A stretch of DNA of 14,262 bases, taken from NCBI GenBank assembly GCA_902496345.1, contig CABVAP010000056.1, forward strand, positions 1 through 14,262, given 5' to 3'. The DNA comes from an uncultured Eubacteriales bacterium (GTDB lineage: Bacteria; Bacillota; Clostridia; Lachnospirales; CAG-274). A program made the translations under genes and the position numbers. Of this stretch, positions 1 through 8,054 are shown piece by piece. The notes under the pieces were generated by a model that was not told where the DNA came from, did not search any database, and was given only the letters and a program-made list of their open reading frames with translations. Each line of letters opens with the position of its first letter. Within the stretch, counting starts at the first letter, position 1.

Positions 1-50
1 CCACGCCGTAGGCAAATAAATAGATTTCCGATGTAATCGGATTATAAGCC
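1..50. repeat. Pair of short hairpins with GTA/TAC triloops, possible repeat fragment
   Basis: Two perfect short hairpins sit at the left edge. GCC (5-7) pairs with GGC (11-13) around the triloop GTA, and TCCGAT (27-32) pairs with ATCGGA (36-41) around the same triloop. Read on the minus strand the loops are TAC, the same triloop as in the hairpin at 9952-9968. This may be the end of a dispersed palindromic repeat cut by the window edge. With one partial copy this is only suggestive. Confidence 0.3.
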
Positions 51-57
51 AAAGACT

Positions 58-81
58 AAAACCACCACAAAACTGGTTTTT
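58..81 (-). terminator. Possible terminator downstream of the first chemoreceptor gene
   Basis: AAAACCA (58-64) pairs with TGGTTTT (74-80) across a 9-base loop, about 45 bases past the stop of the minus-strand chemoreceptor. The stem is only 7 bp and its T-run is part of the stem. On the plus strand it is followed by a T-rich stretch, so it could equally end a gene lying to the left of the window. Confidence 0.35.
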
Positions 82-125
82 AAAATCTTTTTTACTTAAA
101 AAGGTTTACCCCTACAAATTCTTAT

Positions 126-1832
126 TTATTTTTTCAAGCTAAAAGAGGAAACAAGCTCGTTAAATCTTGCAGCCATTTGATTAAGAGAAGCAGTAGCCGA
201 TGCAGCCTCAACACTAATTTCTTGATTTTTAGTAGCAACCGAATGAAGTCTGTCTATCTCCTCTCTAATCTTTTCGGCCTGTTCAAAATTTTCGCTTTCG
301 TTTTTAGAAAGATTACCAATAAGACCAGATATGTCATTGATTTTTCCAATCATCGACATAAGAACTTCTGCCGTTTCACTTGTTTTTGCTTTGCCCTCTT
401 TTGCATAATTAACAGTCTTATTCACAAAATTTGTTATCTCCTCTAATGCGTTAGTACTTCTCATAGCAAGATTTCTAACTTCATCAGCAACAACAGCGAA
501 TCCTTTTCCGTGTTCACCTGCCCTTGCAGCTTCAACGCTAGCATTAAGTGCAAGAATATTAGTCTGAAACGAAATGTCATTAATAATTTTAATAATGTCT
601 GAAATCTGTTGTGATGCTTCATTAATGTTATCCATAGATTTAATCATTTCTTTTATTCTGTTGTTGCTGTCATCAGCATACAACTTCGCATCACCCATAA
701 TTTTTATTATTTTGTTTATGTTATCATTGTTATTTTCAACTATAAGCCTGGCTGAATTGTTAAGATTGTCAAGTGACTCAACTTGTGTTACAGAGCTGTC
801 AGCAATAATATTCACCAATCCAGAAAGACTATCCGTATTTTGGTAAATAGTATTTGCTGAATTTTGTATTCCTGCTATCAAAGAATTAAGTGTATTAATT
901 ATAAGCTCCATAGAAGTCTTTATAAGGGAAAAATCACCTTTGTACTCATTTGAAATCTCACAATCAAGTTTTTTATTCGAAATATCAGTAAGTATACTTC
1001 TAATTTCATAAATATAATGTGAAAAAGTTTGCGTCATAGAATTTATATTGTTTGAAATAATTCCAATTTCCGTATTATCATCATAGTGACGGTTAGCAGA
1101 AAAATCACCATCACTTATTTTATCAGAGATTGAAATTACAGCGTTTATAAGTGAAACTATTTGTTTTATAATTATAACGGTTATTATTACAGAAATAATT
1201 ATAGCAATTAAGATAAGCACTAATATAAATATTTTCAATTTATCAGCTGAACCCTGAATATCTGTAGTCATTGATAAAGCATCAGCAGATGTAAGCTCAG
1301 ATAACTTTTGGGCATAATCTGCTAAAACGAGATTGTTTTTAGACATTGTTTCTCCAAATGAACGTATATTGTTAATATCATCAGCTTCACACGCAGAATA
1401 AAGGTTGTTTACATTTACAACATATTCACCTTTAATCAGACTTTTAAGTCCTTTTATGTTTTCATCAACTTCTGATTTAACATCAGGGTCAATAGACGAA
1501 TCTGAATTAATAGCATCAGAACAATTATCAAGATATGTATATATTTCATCAACATTTTTATTAATTGAATCAAACTGTTCCATAGCTTTTTCCTTGTTAT
1601 GATTTACAGAATACCATACCGTTATCATAGAAGAAAGCCTTCTAAGTTCTTGAACCCTATATTCGCAGCCAAGTGCATAAGAGTTTCTAGTTTGTGCATT
1701 ATTTATAAGATGTTTATAGCTTGAATCAAGAACTGACAATCCTATCAATGAAAGAAATCCAATAACCATCGACATAACAGTCAATAGTGCTGTACACAAA
1801 ACAATTTTTTTCTTTAAAGATAACTTTTTCAT
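126..1832 (-). CDS. Methyl-accepting chemotaxis protein (two-TM chemoreceptor)
   Basis: A transmembrane chemoreceptor of 568 residues that senses an extracellular signal and controls the CheA/CheW kinase complex at the inner face of the membrane. It has a positively charged start, TM1 at about 10-34, an external helical sensor region at about 35-199 (four-helix-bundle type by length and composition, no specific ligand assignable), TM2 at about 200-226, a HAMP domain to about 275 and a second HAMP-like unit at about 278-320 (GDF at 242-244 and KKL at 287-289 lie 45 residues apart). The conserved signalling hairpin tip is at about 430-457, with EAARAGE, GKGFAVVA and EVRNLA. No CheR-tethering NWETF pentapeptide is seen. 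I chose the ATG at 1832 because an AGAGGGGG ribosome binding site precedes it. An in-frame ATG at 1928 would add 32 residues that are atypical for the family and lacks such a site. The gene is monocistronic with its own promoter. Confidence 0.95.
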   Translation of the reverse strand: MKKLSLKKKIVLCTALLTVMSMVIGFLSLIGLSVLDSSYKHLINNAQTRNSYALGCEYRVQELRRLSSMITVWYSVNHNKEKAMEQFDSINKNVDEIYTYLDNCSDAINSDSSIDPDVKSEVDENIKGLKSLIKGEYVVNVNNLYSACEADDINNIRSFGETMSKNNLVLADYAQKLSELTSADALSMTTDIQGSADKLKIFILVLILIAIIISVIITVIIIKQIVSLINAVISISDKISDGDFSANRHYDDNTEIGIISNNINSMTQTFSHYIYEIRSILTDISNKKLDCEISNEYKGDFSLIKTSMELIINTLNSLIAGIQNSANTIYQNTDSLSGLVNIIADSSVTQVESLDNLNNSARLIVENNNDNINKIIKIMGDAKLYADDSNNRIKEMIKSMDNINEASQQISDIIKIINDISFQTNILALNASVEAARAGEHGKGFAVVADEVRNLAMRSTNALEEITNFVNKTVNYAKEGKAKTSETAEVLMSMIGKINDISGLIGNLSKNESENFEQAEKIREEIDRLHSVATKNQEISVEAASATASLNQMAARFNELVSSFSLKK

Positions 1833-1941
1833 TTTTATACCCCCTCTAATATGTATCAACACAAAAACAACAACATTATCCAACTCAATTGTACACAACC
1901 ACAGCAAATATATATAAAAATAAACCAACTATTTTGTTAAA

Positions 1942-1970
1942 ATTATATCATTTTCACAAACCATTGTCAA
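1942..1970 (-). promoter_or_regulatory. Consensus sigma-A promoter for the first chemoreceptor
   Basis: On the minus strand TTGACA (1965-1970) is followed by a 17-base spacer and TATAAT (1942-1947), a perfect match to the vegetative consensus. Transcription would start near 1935, leaving an untranslated leader of about 100 bases. I saw no flagellar sigma-D type promoter and no c-di-GMP riboswitch consensus in that leader, so expression looks constitutive rather than tied to the flagellar cascade. Confidence 0.85.
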
Positions 1971-2040
1971 TAAAGATAATATCAAAACAAAAATATATTA
2001 AAAAAACATATAAAAATCACTCTTATATGCCCAACTATAA

Positions 2041-2074
2041 CCCAAATTAAAAGACCGTGGCACTCCACGGTCTT
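2041..2074 (-). terminator. Rho-independent terminator of the chemoreceptor / sugar-binding protein operon
   Basis: AAGACCGTGG (2051-2060) pairs perfectly with CCACGGTCTT (2065-2074) around a 4-base loop. On the minus strand the stem is followed by TTAATTT. It begins 14 bases after the stop of the sugar-binding protein, as expected for an intrinsic terminator on that strand. On the plus strand there is no T-run. Confidence 0.9.
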
Positions 2075-2088
2075 CATAATCTTACCAA

Positions 2089-3171
2089 TTAATATTTCAA
2101 ATCGTCTGCTGTATAGTATCCACTGTCAATAAGAACATTCTTATAGTTTGAAGCGTCAACAGAAACAGGCTGGCAAAGATAAGAAGGAACAACCTTTTTA
2201 CCATTGTCATAAGTTTTTGTATCATTAACTTCTGGCTCTTTACCTTGTAATATAGCCTCTGCCATTTCAACAGTTTTCTGAGAAAGAACTCTGGTGTCCT
2301 TAAATATAGACATACTTTGTTCGCCCTTTAATACAGAAATTATACTAAGTCTTTCGCTGTCTTGTCCTGTTAAAAGAGGGAAAGGTTTTTCTGGTTTTCC
2401 ATATCCGTGTTTTTTAAGTGCTATAATAGCACCTGTTGAACAACTATCACTTGCTGATAATATAGCGTCAATTTTTTCATTAGGGCCATACATAGAAATA
2501 ACTTTGTCCATTCTTTCAGCTGCCAAATCAGTACTCCAACCTAAAGTTGAACTAGAACTTAAATCACTTTGACCAGATTTAATTACAAGTTTACCGTTGT
2601 CAATATAAGGTTTAAGTATATCCATAGCACCTTTAAAGAAGAAATTAGCGTTGTTGTCATCTGGTGAACCAGAAACCAATTCAAAGTTAAAAGGACCATT
2701 TCCGTTTTTAAGACCTAATTTTTCTTCAACATATTGACCCTGAAGTTTACCAACCTCATAGTTATCAAATGTAACATAATAGTCAATATTTTCACTACCC
2801 ATAATAAGTCTATCGTAAGAAATAATTTTTATTCCTTTGTCAGAAGCCTCTTTTATAACATCAACAAGTTTGCTTCCGTCAATAGACCCAATAACGATAA
2901 GGTCACAACCACTAATAATCATATTTTCGATTTGCTGAATTTGTGTATCAGTATCACCATTAGCATACTGAAGATTAACTTTATAGCCTTCTTTTTCAAA
3001 AGCTTCTTTCATATTAGAGCCATCTTGGTTCCATCTTTGTATAAAGTTTGTTGGCATAGCGATACCTACTGTTTGTTTTGAATTTTCAGTTTCAGATGCA
3101 GTATCGTTTCCACAAGCCGATAAACTAAACAACATAGAAATCAATACAAAAAAACTAATTATTTTCTTCAT
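2089..3171 (-). CDS. ChvE-like multiple monosaccharide-binding lipoprotein
   Basis: A 360-residue extracytoplasmic sugar-binding protein, lipid-anchored on the outer face of the membrane. The signal peptide ends in a lipobox, Leu-Ser-Ala-Cys at 17-20, with Cys20 as the predicted lipidated residue, and a short polar linker follows. The mature part is a periplasmic-binding-protein type I fold. It recalls Agrobacterium ChvE (the MmsA/GguAB-associated family) from VGIAMPT at 35-41, RWNQDG at 46-51, YDRL at 119-122, GSPDDNNA at 168-175, TGQDSE at 268-273, and NDTKTY plus KVVPSYL at 316-332. Family members bind aldoses such as glucose, galactose, arabinose or xylose; the ligand here cannot be read. 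It starts 16 bases after the stop of the poly-HAMP chemoreceptor, with an AGGAGG site 8 bases before its ATG, so the two are one transcript. No permease or ATPase gene follows. I infer a sensing role, as ChvE has with VirA, but it could also feed a transporter encoded elsewhere. Confidence 0.93.
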   Translation of the reverse strand: MKKIISFFVLISMLFSLSACGNDTASETENSKQTVGIAMPTNFIQRWNQDGSNMKEAFEKEGYKVNLQYANGDTDTQIQQIENMIISGCDLIVIGSIDGSKLVDVIKEASDKGIKIISYDRLIMGSENIDYYVTFDNYEVGKLQGQYVEEKLGLKNGNGPFNFELVSGSPDDNNANFFFKGAMDILKPYIDNGKLVIKSGQSDLSSSSTLGWSTDLAAERMDKVISMYGPNEKIDAILSASDSCSTGAIIALKKHGYGKPEKPFPLLTGQDSERLSIISVLKGEQSMSIFKDTRVLSQKTVEMAEAILQGKEPEVNDTKTYDNGKKVVPSYLCQPVSVDASNYKNVLIDSGYYTADDLKY

Positions 3172-3187
3172 ACGTAATTCCTCCTAA

Positions 3188-5455
3188 TCATTCTGCTTTA
3201 AACCTAAATCCACTTACCAAATCTTTAAATAAATCTGATTGACTAGCAAGTTCTTCTGCAGCAGCAGCACTTTCTTCAGAAACAGCAGAATTACTTTTAA
3301 TAACGTCAGCAATCTGTGCAACATCATCTACAATAATTCCAATAGCTTGGTCTTGTTTTTCAGACGCATCAGAAACTTTAGAAACAATATCAGAAATTGT
3401 ACCAATCTTAGAGGACATTGTTTTAAGAACTTCGGCAGTTTCTTGTGCAGTATCCATACCTTTTTTAACTTTTTCGTTTGATGTGTTAATAAGGTCAGCA
3501 GTTTCCTGTGCAGATTGTTGACTTCTGGCAGCAAGGCTTCTAACTTCGTTTGCAACAACAGCGAATCCTTTACCGTGTTCACCGGCTCTAGCTGCCTCAA
3601 CAGCTGCGTTAAGAGCAAGTATGTTAGTCTGGAATGCAATATCATCAATTACTTTAATAATTTCAGAAATATTATTTGATGCCTCAAACATTTCTTCCAT
3701 AGCCTCAAGCATAACACCAAGTTCCTTGTTACCCTCTTCAACACTCTTAGTAGTATCGATAGAAAGCTGATTTGCTGTAAGGGCATTTTTAGCATTTTCC
3801 TTAACCTGTTCAGCAACAGAATTAACGGACTTATTAAGTCTTTCAACAGCACTGTATTGGACATTTGAACCCTCTGCAAGTTCCATACTTGTTTGAGAAA
3901 TTTGTTTTGCACCAATATTAACTTGTTCAGATGAATTATAAACTTCTCTAATCAATACATTAAGGTTTTGAACAATGTTATTAAGTGCATCTTTAATTTT
4001 TGAGAAATCTCCATAGTATTCATTTTCAATAGATACATCAAAGTTTCTATCAGCCATTTTACCTAATACATTAGAAATTTCATCTATGTAAGAATGTAGA
4101 GTTTTAGCTGTAAAATTGATATTTTCAGTTATTTCAGCGAATTTACCTTCATAAACGTTGTTTACAGAAACATTGAGGTTACCTTCGGCTATGCTTTGCA
4201 AAGCACTGGAAACTTCATCGATAGGTAAAGAAACTTTTTCAACAAGAATATTAATATTTTCGGCAAGATTTTTCCAACCACCACTAAATAAACCAACATT
4301 TGCTTTATTGTCAAAATTACCAGACGCAACAGATGTTGATATGCTGTTAATTTCATTATTAACATTTAAGATATTTTCTCTAAGTAAATCAAGAGATTTT
4401 TTACAATCTTCTTTTTCCCCTGGCATATCAGGACATATAGCGTCAAAATCTCCGTCACTATAACTCTTGATACAATCAGAAACTGTCATAAAGTCCTTGC
4501 TTATTGTTGAAACAATGTTGTTTATGCCCTCAGCTGTTTTTTGATAAGCTCCACTAAAGTGACTTACAGGTATTTCAGAGTGCATATTACCTTTTTCAAA
4601 TTCACCAGAAAGAATATCGATATTTTTGATAAGGTCATTAACATTATCTTTAATTTGTAAAATACTTTTTGAAACCATACCAACTTCGTCTTGTCTGTCC
4701 ATACCAATTTTAGCTTCAAAGTCACCTTGAGCAATCTTAGCAGTATTAGTTGAAAGAAGTTTTAAAGGTGCAGAGATTGATTTAGAAATTAATAAAGCAA
4801 ACAATATAGAGCAAACTATTACGACAAACATAATTGATATAATAACTATAGCAGTAATATCAGAATAACTTGATGTTTCAACTAAAATAGACTCTCCTGA
4901 CTGTTCGTCATAAATTTTCAAGAAATCAAACTGAGCAGAGATAAGACCAGATTTAGCAATAACTTCGTCAATGTCTTTCTTTATAGAATCAGTATCATTT
5001 GACAAAATACCAGAATTAAGTTCAGAAACATAGTTTTTCAATTCTGTAAGTTCACTCTCTATTTTAGAAACCATATCGAGCTGTTTTGATTTTATTTCAG
5101 AGTCAACATCAGAATCTAAATCAAAAGTAAGCTTGTATTCATTAAATTTGTCGTTTATTGTAGCTACATATTGGTTGACAAAATCTGATTTCAAAGTATA
5201 TTCGAAATCCTTTTCAAATACAATCTTGTAAGAAACCATTGAGTTAATAGACTCTTTAACATTTGCAAAATTCTCTTCAATTTCGCTAAGAAGAGCTATT
5301 CTTTTTTCAGTAGTAGTCATAATTTTTTCATAGTCGGAATTTATTGTTAAGCCATTAACGATTCCCAATATACCTACTATAAAAATAAAAACTATAATAA
5401 CACTAAAGCTAGAAATAAGTTTGCTTCTAATAGATAAATCCTTAAATCCTTTCAT
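3188..5455 (-). CDS. Methyl-accepting chemotaxis protein with tandem HAMP-like repeats
   Basis: A 755-residue membrane chemoreceptor. TM1 is at about 13-34, an external helical region at about 35-198, and TM2 at about 199-224. A canonical HAMP follows, then a long stretch of HAMP-like units: the turn motifs GDF (244-246), GNM (289-291), GDF (335-337), GNF (379-381), GNL (425-427) and RNF (470-472) recur every 44-46 residues. The methyl-accepting helical hairpin begins at about 500, with its tip at about 617-642 (EAARAGE, GKGFAVVA, EVRSLA). The arm from the tip to the C-terminus is about 130 residues, nearly the same as in the neighbouring receptor (126-1832), so both could share one array. 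The start is fixed by AAGGAGG shortly before the ATG. The gene is first in an operon with the sugar-binding lipoprotein, which suggests that protein as a candidate ligand-bearing partner. No NWETF tail is present. Confidence 0.95.
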   Translation of the reverse strand: MKGFKDLSIRSKLISSFSVIIVFIFIVGILGIVNGLTINSDYEKIMTTTEKRIALLSEIEENFANVKESINSMVSYKIVFEKDFEYTLKSDFVNQYVATINDKFNEYKLTFDLDSDVDSEIKSKQLDMVSKIESELTELKNYVSELNSGILSNDTDSIKKDIDEVIAKSGLISAQFDFLKIYDEQSGESILVETSSYSDITAIVIISIMFVVIVCSILFALLISKSISAPLKLLSTNTAKIAQGDFEAKIGMDRQDEVGMVSKSILQIKDNVNDLIKNIDILSGEFEKGNMHSEIPVSHFSGAYQKTAEGINNIVSTISKDFMTVSDCIKSYSDGDFDAICPDMPGEKEDCKKSLDLLRENILNVNNEINSISTSVASGNFDNKANVGLFSGGWKNLAENINILVEKVSLPIDEVSSALQSIAEGNLNVSVNNVYEGKFAEITENINFTAKTLHSYIDEISNVLGKMADRNFDVSIENEYYGDFSKIKDALNNIVQNLNVLIREVYNSSEQVNIGAKQISQTSMELAEGSNVQYSAVERLNKSVNSVAEQVKENAKNALTANQLSIDTTKSVEEGNKELGVMLEAMEEMFEASNNISEIIKVIDDIAFQTNILALNAAVEAARAGEHGKGFAVVANEVRSLAARSQQSAQETADLINTSNEKVKKGMDTAQETAEVLKTMSSKIGTISDIVSKVSDASEKQDQAIGIIVDDVAQIADVIKSNSAVSEESAAAAEELASQSDLFKDLVSGFRFKAE

Positions 5456-5503
5456 AATAAATCTCCTTCCTTAAAAAAATGTCAAGTATTTATGTATAAT
5501 AAC

Positions 5504-5532
5504 ACTTTACCACTATTATCTATTTTTGTCAA
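5504..5532 (-). promoter_or_regulatory. Sigma-A promoter for the chemoreceptor / sugar-binding protein operon
   Basis: On the minus strand TTGACA (5527-5532), a 17-base spacer and TAAAGT (5504-5509) form a vegetative-type promoter with a perfect -35 and a weaker -10 box (4 of 6). Transcription would start near 5497, about 40 bases before the ATG. The spacing and the absence of another candidate make it the best choice. Confidence 0.65.
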
Positions 5533-5573
5533 TAATGTTTAGTATATTTTTATTATATATATATAACTTATAC

Positions 5574-5612
5574 AAAAAAACCTTTTTGCAATATTAATCG
5601 CAAAAAGGTTTT
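5574..5612 (-). terminator. Rho-independent terminator of pheST
   Basis: AAAACCTTTTTGC (5577-5589) pairs with GCAAAAAGGTTTT (5600-5612), a 13-bp stem with a 10-base loop, about 27 bases after the pheT stop. On the minus strand the T-run of the stem continues into further Ts (complement of 5574-5576). The symmetric A/T flanks would also let it weakly stop plus-strand transcripts. Confidence 0.9.
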
Positions 5613-5638
5613 AGTCACTTTTTTATAAAGAGTAAATT

Positions 5639-8032
5639 TTATTTATCTCTAAGTTGTGCATTAAGTTTTTCTTGAAGTTCTTTGATTATTTTTTTCATAG
5701 GTGACGCAATTTCTTCATCAGTCAAAGTTCTGTCTGCTGCTCTGAAAGAAATATTGTAAGCTACAGATTTGAAACCGTCTTGGATTTGTTTGCCTTTGTA
5801 AACGTCAAAGAGCTGAATATTTTCAACAAGCTTTCCGCCTTTATTTTTGATGATGTTTTCAATATCTTTAACAATAACAGAATCTTCAACAAGCATAGAA
5901 ATATCACGCTGAACAGCAGGGAATTTAGGCAATGGCTTGTAAACTCTGTCAAAAGAAGTTTTTTCACAAAGAGTATCAACGTAAATTACAGCGATATAAA
6001 CTTTTGTACCTATTTCGTAGTTATCAGAAACAGTTGGGTGAACTTCACCAACAAAGCCAAGATTTTCGTCACCAATAGAGATAGACGCACATCTACCAGG
6101 GTGCATATAAGGGAGTTCGCTCATAGGAGAATACTCAACATCGGCTCTCATACCAAGAACTTCTGTAAGTTCTTCAACGATACCCTTTATGTCATAGAAA
6201 TCAGTTTTACCATACATACCCATAGTAAGAACAGTTCTTTCTGTAGGAAGTTCAGTAAGAGGCAATGCCTTTGGAAGATAAATTTTTCCTATTTCAAATA
6301 AACCTGCCTCTGGATTTCTTCTGTTGTAGTTAGTTGATAAAGAAGTCAACATACCGTTTAAAGTAGTTGTTCTCATAATTTTAAAGTCTTCACCAAGAGG
6401 GTTAGAGATAGTTACAGTTTTTCTAAGTTCATCATTTTCAGGAATACAAAGTTTATCAAATACTTTAGTACTTTCAAAAGAGAAGTTCATAGCTTCAGAT
6501 AATCCCATAGAAACCATAGTATCTCTTATGATGTCCTCAACAACTTGAGATTTAGATTTTTTGCCAACAGTTGGAGTACCTGCAGCAAGAGTTGTTTCGA
6601 TTTTGTCATATCCATAAAATCTGGCAATTTCTTCTGCGAGGTCAGCCTCTGTTTCAAGGTCAGGACGGAAAGTAGGAATAATAGCTTTTTCGCCGTCAGC
6701 CTCAACTTCAATAAGTTTAAAAATATCAATCATATCTTCTTTTGATATTTTAGTACCAAGGAGTTTGTTGATATTTTCAGTTGTATAATTTACAGACCAT
6801 TTTTCTCTTCTGTTAGGGTAACAGTCAACCATACCCTTAACAACTTCACCACAGCCAAGCATTTCAACAAGTTGAACAGCTCTGTTTACAGCTTCAATAG
6901 AGAGATTAGGGTCAAGACCTTTTTCATATTTACTAGATGCGTCAGTTCTCATACCAAGTTTTTTAGCAGTAATTCTAACGCTAGGACCATTAAAGTTTGC
7001 AGACTCAAATAATATAGCAGAAGCGTCTTCAGTAATCATTGAGTTTTCGCCACCCATAACACCGGCAACGGCAACAGCTTTGTTACAGTCAGAGATAACA
7101 AGCATAGATGGGTCGAGGTTTCTTTCAACGCCGTCAAGAGTAGTAATTTTTTCACCCTCATTAGCATTTCTTACAATAATTTTTCTTTCATCAATTGTAT
7201 CAATGTTAAATGCGTGCATAGGTTGTCCAAGCTCTAACATAACATAGTTAGTAATATCGACAATATTATTTATAGGACGTAAACCTGATGCAGTAAGTCT
7301 GTGACGAAGCCACTGAGGAGAAGGACCGATTTTTACATTTTTAACAACTCTGGCGATATATCTAGGGCAAAGTTCAGGATTTTTAATTTCAACAGAAATC
7401 ATATCTTGTGCATTTCCGCCTGCTTCTTCTTTTACTGTTATTTCAGGATATTTAAAAGGAAGTCTGTAAGTTGCAGCAGTTTCTCTTGCAAGACCAACTA
7501 TACTAAAACAGTCAGGTCTGTTAGATGTAATTTCAAATTCAACAACATCGTCATCTACTTCAAGGATAGGTTTAACGTCAGAACCTGTAGGGTATTCCTT
7601 ATCAAAGATATAGATACCGTGTTCAGGAGCTTCCGGATAATCATTTCTGGTAAATCCAAGTTCTTCAACAGAACACATCATACCATTTGATGCTACTCCT
7701 CTTAATTTTCCTTTTTTAATTTTAACACCACCGGCAAGTTTAGCACCGTCCAAAGCGACAGGAACAAAAGCACCAACAAAGAGATTAGAAGCACCTGTAA
7801 CAATTTGAATAGGTTCACTTTGTCCAACATCAATTTGGCAAACAACAAGTTTGTCTGCGTCAGGGTGTTTTTCTATAGATAAAACTTTTCCAACAACAAC
7901 TTTTTCAATACCGTCACCAGCATTTGTAACGGATTCAACTTTAGAACCTGTTAAAGTAATATCTTCGATAAAATCAGCAGTTTTGCGATTTACATCTACA
8001 TACTCTTTAAGCCAACTCATAGGTAAATTCAT
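5639..8032 (-). CDS. pheT: Phenylalanine--tRNA ligase beta subunit
   Basis: The 797-residue beta subunit of the cytoplasmic (alpha-beta)2 enzyme that charges tRNA-Phe; family members are about 790-810 residues. Domains in order are an N-terminal segment, an EMAPII-like tRNA-binding domain at about 40-150, the B3/B4 editing region at about 215-385 that removes mischarged Tyr, the B5 domain at about 405-478 (FRPDLETEADLAEEIARFYG), a catalytic-like core at about 490-690, and a C-terminal ferredoxin-fold anticodon-binding domain at about 703-795 (FPAVQRDIS). The ATG at 8032 is preceded by GGGAGG at a 9-base spacing. A second in-frame ATG four codons on is less well placed. The gene follows pheS after 22 bases and shares its T-box-controlled transcript. 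Intact. Confidence 0.98.
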   Translation of the reverse strand: MNLPMSWLKEYVDVNRKTADFIEDITLTGSKVESVTNAGDGIEKVVVGKVLSIEKHPDADKLVVCQIDVGQSEPIQIVTGASNLFVGAFVPVALDGAKLAGGVKIKKGKLRGVASNGMMCSVEELGFTRNDYPEAPEHGIYIFDKEYPTGSDVKPILEVDDDVVEFEITSNRPDCFSIVGLARETAATYRLPFKYPEITVKEEAGGNAQDMISVEIKNPELCPRYIARVVKNVKIGPSPQWLRHRLTASGLRPINNIVDITNYVMLELGQPMHAFNIDTIDERKIIVRNANEGEKITTLDGVERNLDPSMLVISDCNKAVAVAGVMGGENSMITEDASAILFESANFNGPSVRITAKKLGMRTDASSKYEKGLDPNLSIEAVNRAVQLVEMLGCGEVVKGMVDCYPNRREKWSVNYTTENINKLLGTKISKEDMIDIFKLIEVEADGEKAIIPTFRPDLETEADLAEEIARFYGYDKIETTLAAGTPTVGKKSKSQVVEDIIRDTMVSMGLSEAMNFSFESTKVFDKLCIPENDELRKTVTISNPLGEDFKIMRTTTLNGMLTSLSTNYNRRNPEAGLFEIGKIYLPKALPLTELPTERTVLTMGMYGKTDFYDIKGIVEELTEVLGMRADVEYSPMSELPYMHPGRCASISIGDENLGFVGEVHPTVSDNYEIGTKVYIAVIYVDTLCEKTSFDRVYKPLPKFPAVQRDISMLVEDSVIVKDIENIIKNKGGKLVENIQLFDVYKGKQIQDGFKSVAYNISFRAADRTLTDEEIASPMKKIIKELQEKLNAQLRDK

Positions 8033-8054
8033 AACAAAAATCCTCCCAAATCAA

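Noticed and set aside
1833..1928. In-frame 32-codon N-terminal extension of the first chemoreceptor
   Set aside because: The ATG at 1832 has a strong AGAGGGGG site and begins a classic charged-then-hydrophobic receptor start; the extension contains that site and lacks one of its own.
5780..6301. Plus-strand open frame of 173 codons opposite pheT
   Set aside because: It lies wholly within the conserved PheT C-terminal half, with Phe/Asn-rich composition expected from antisense of coding DNA and no homologue that I recognise.
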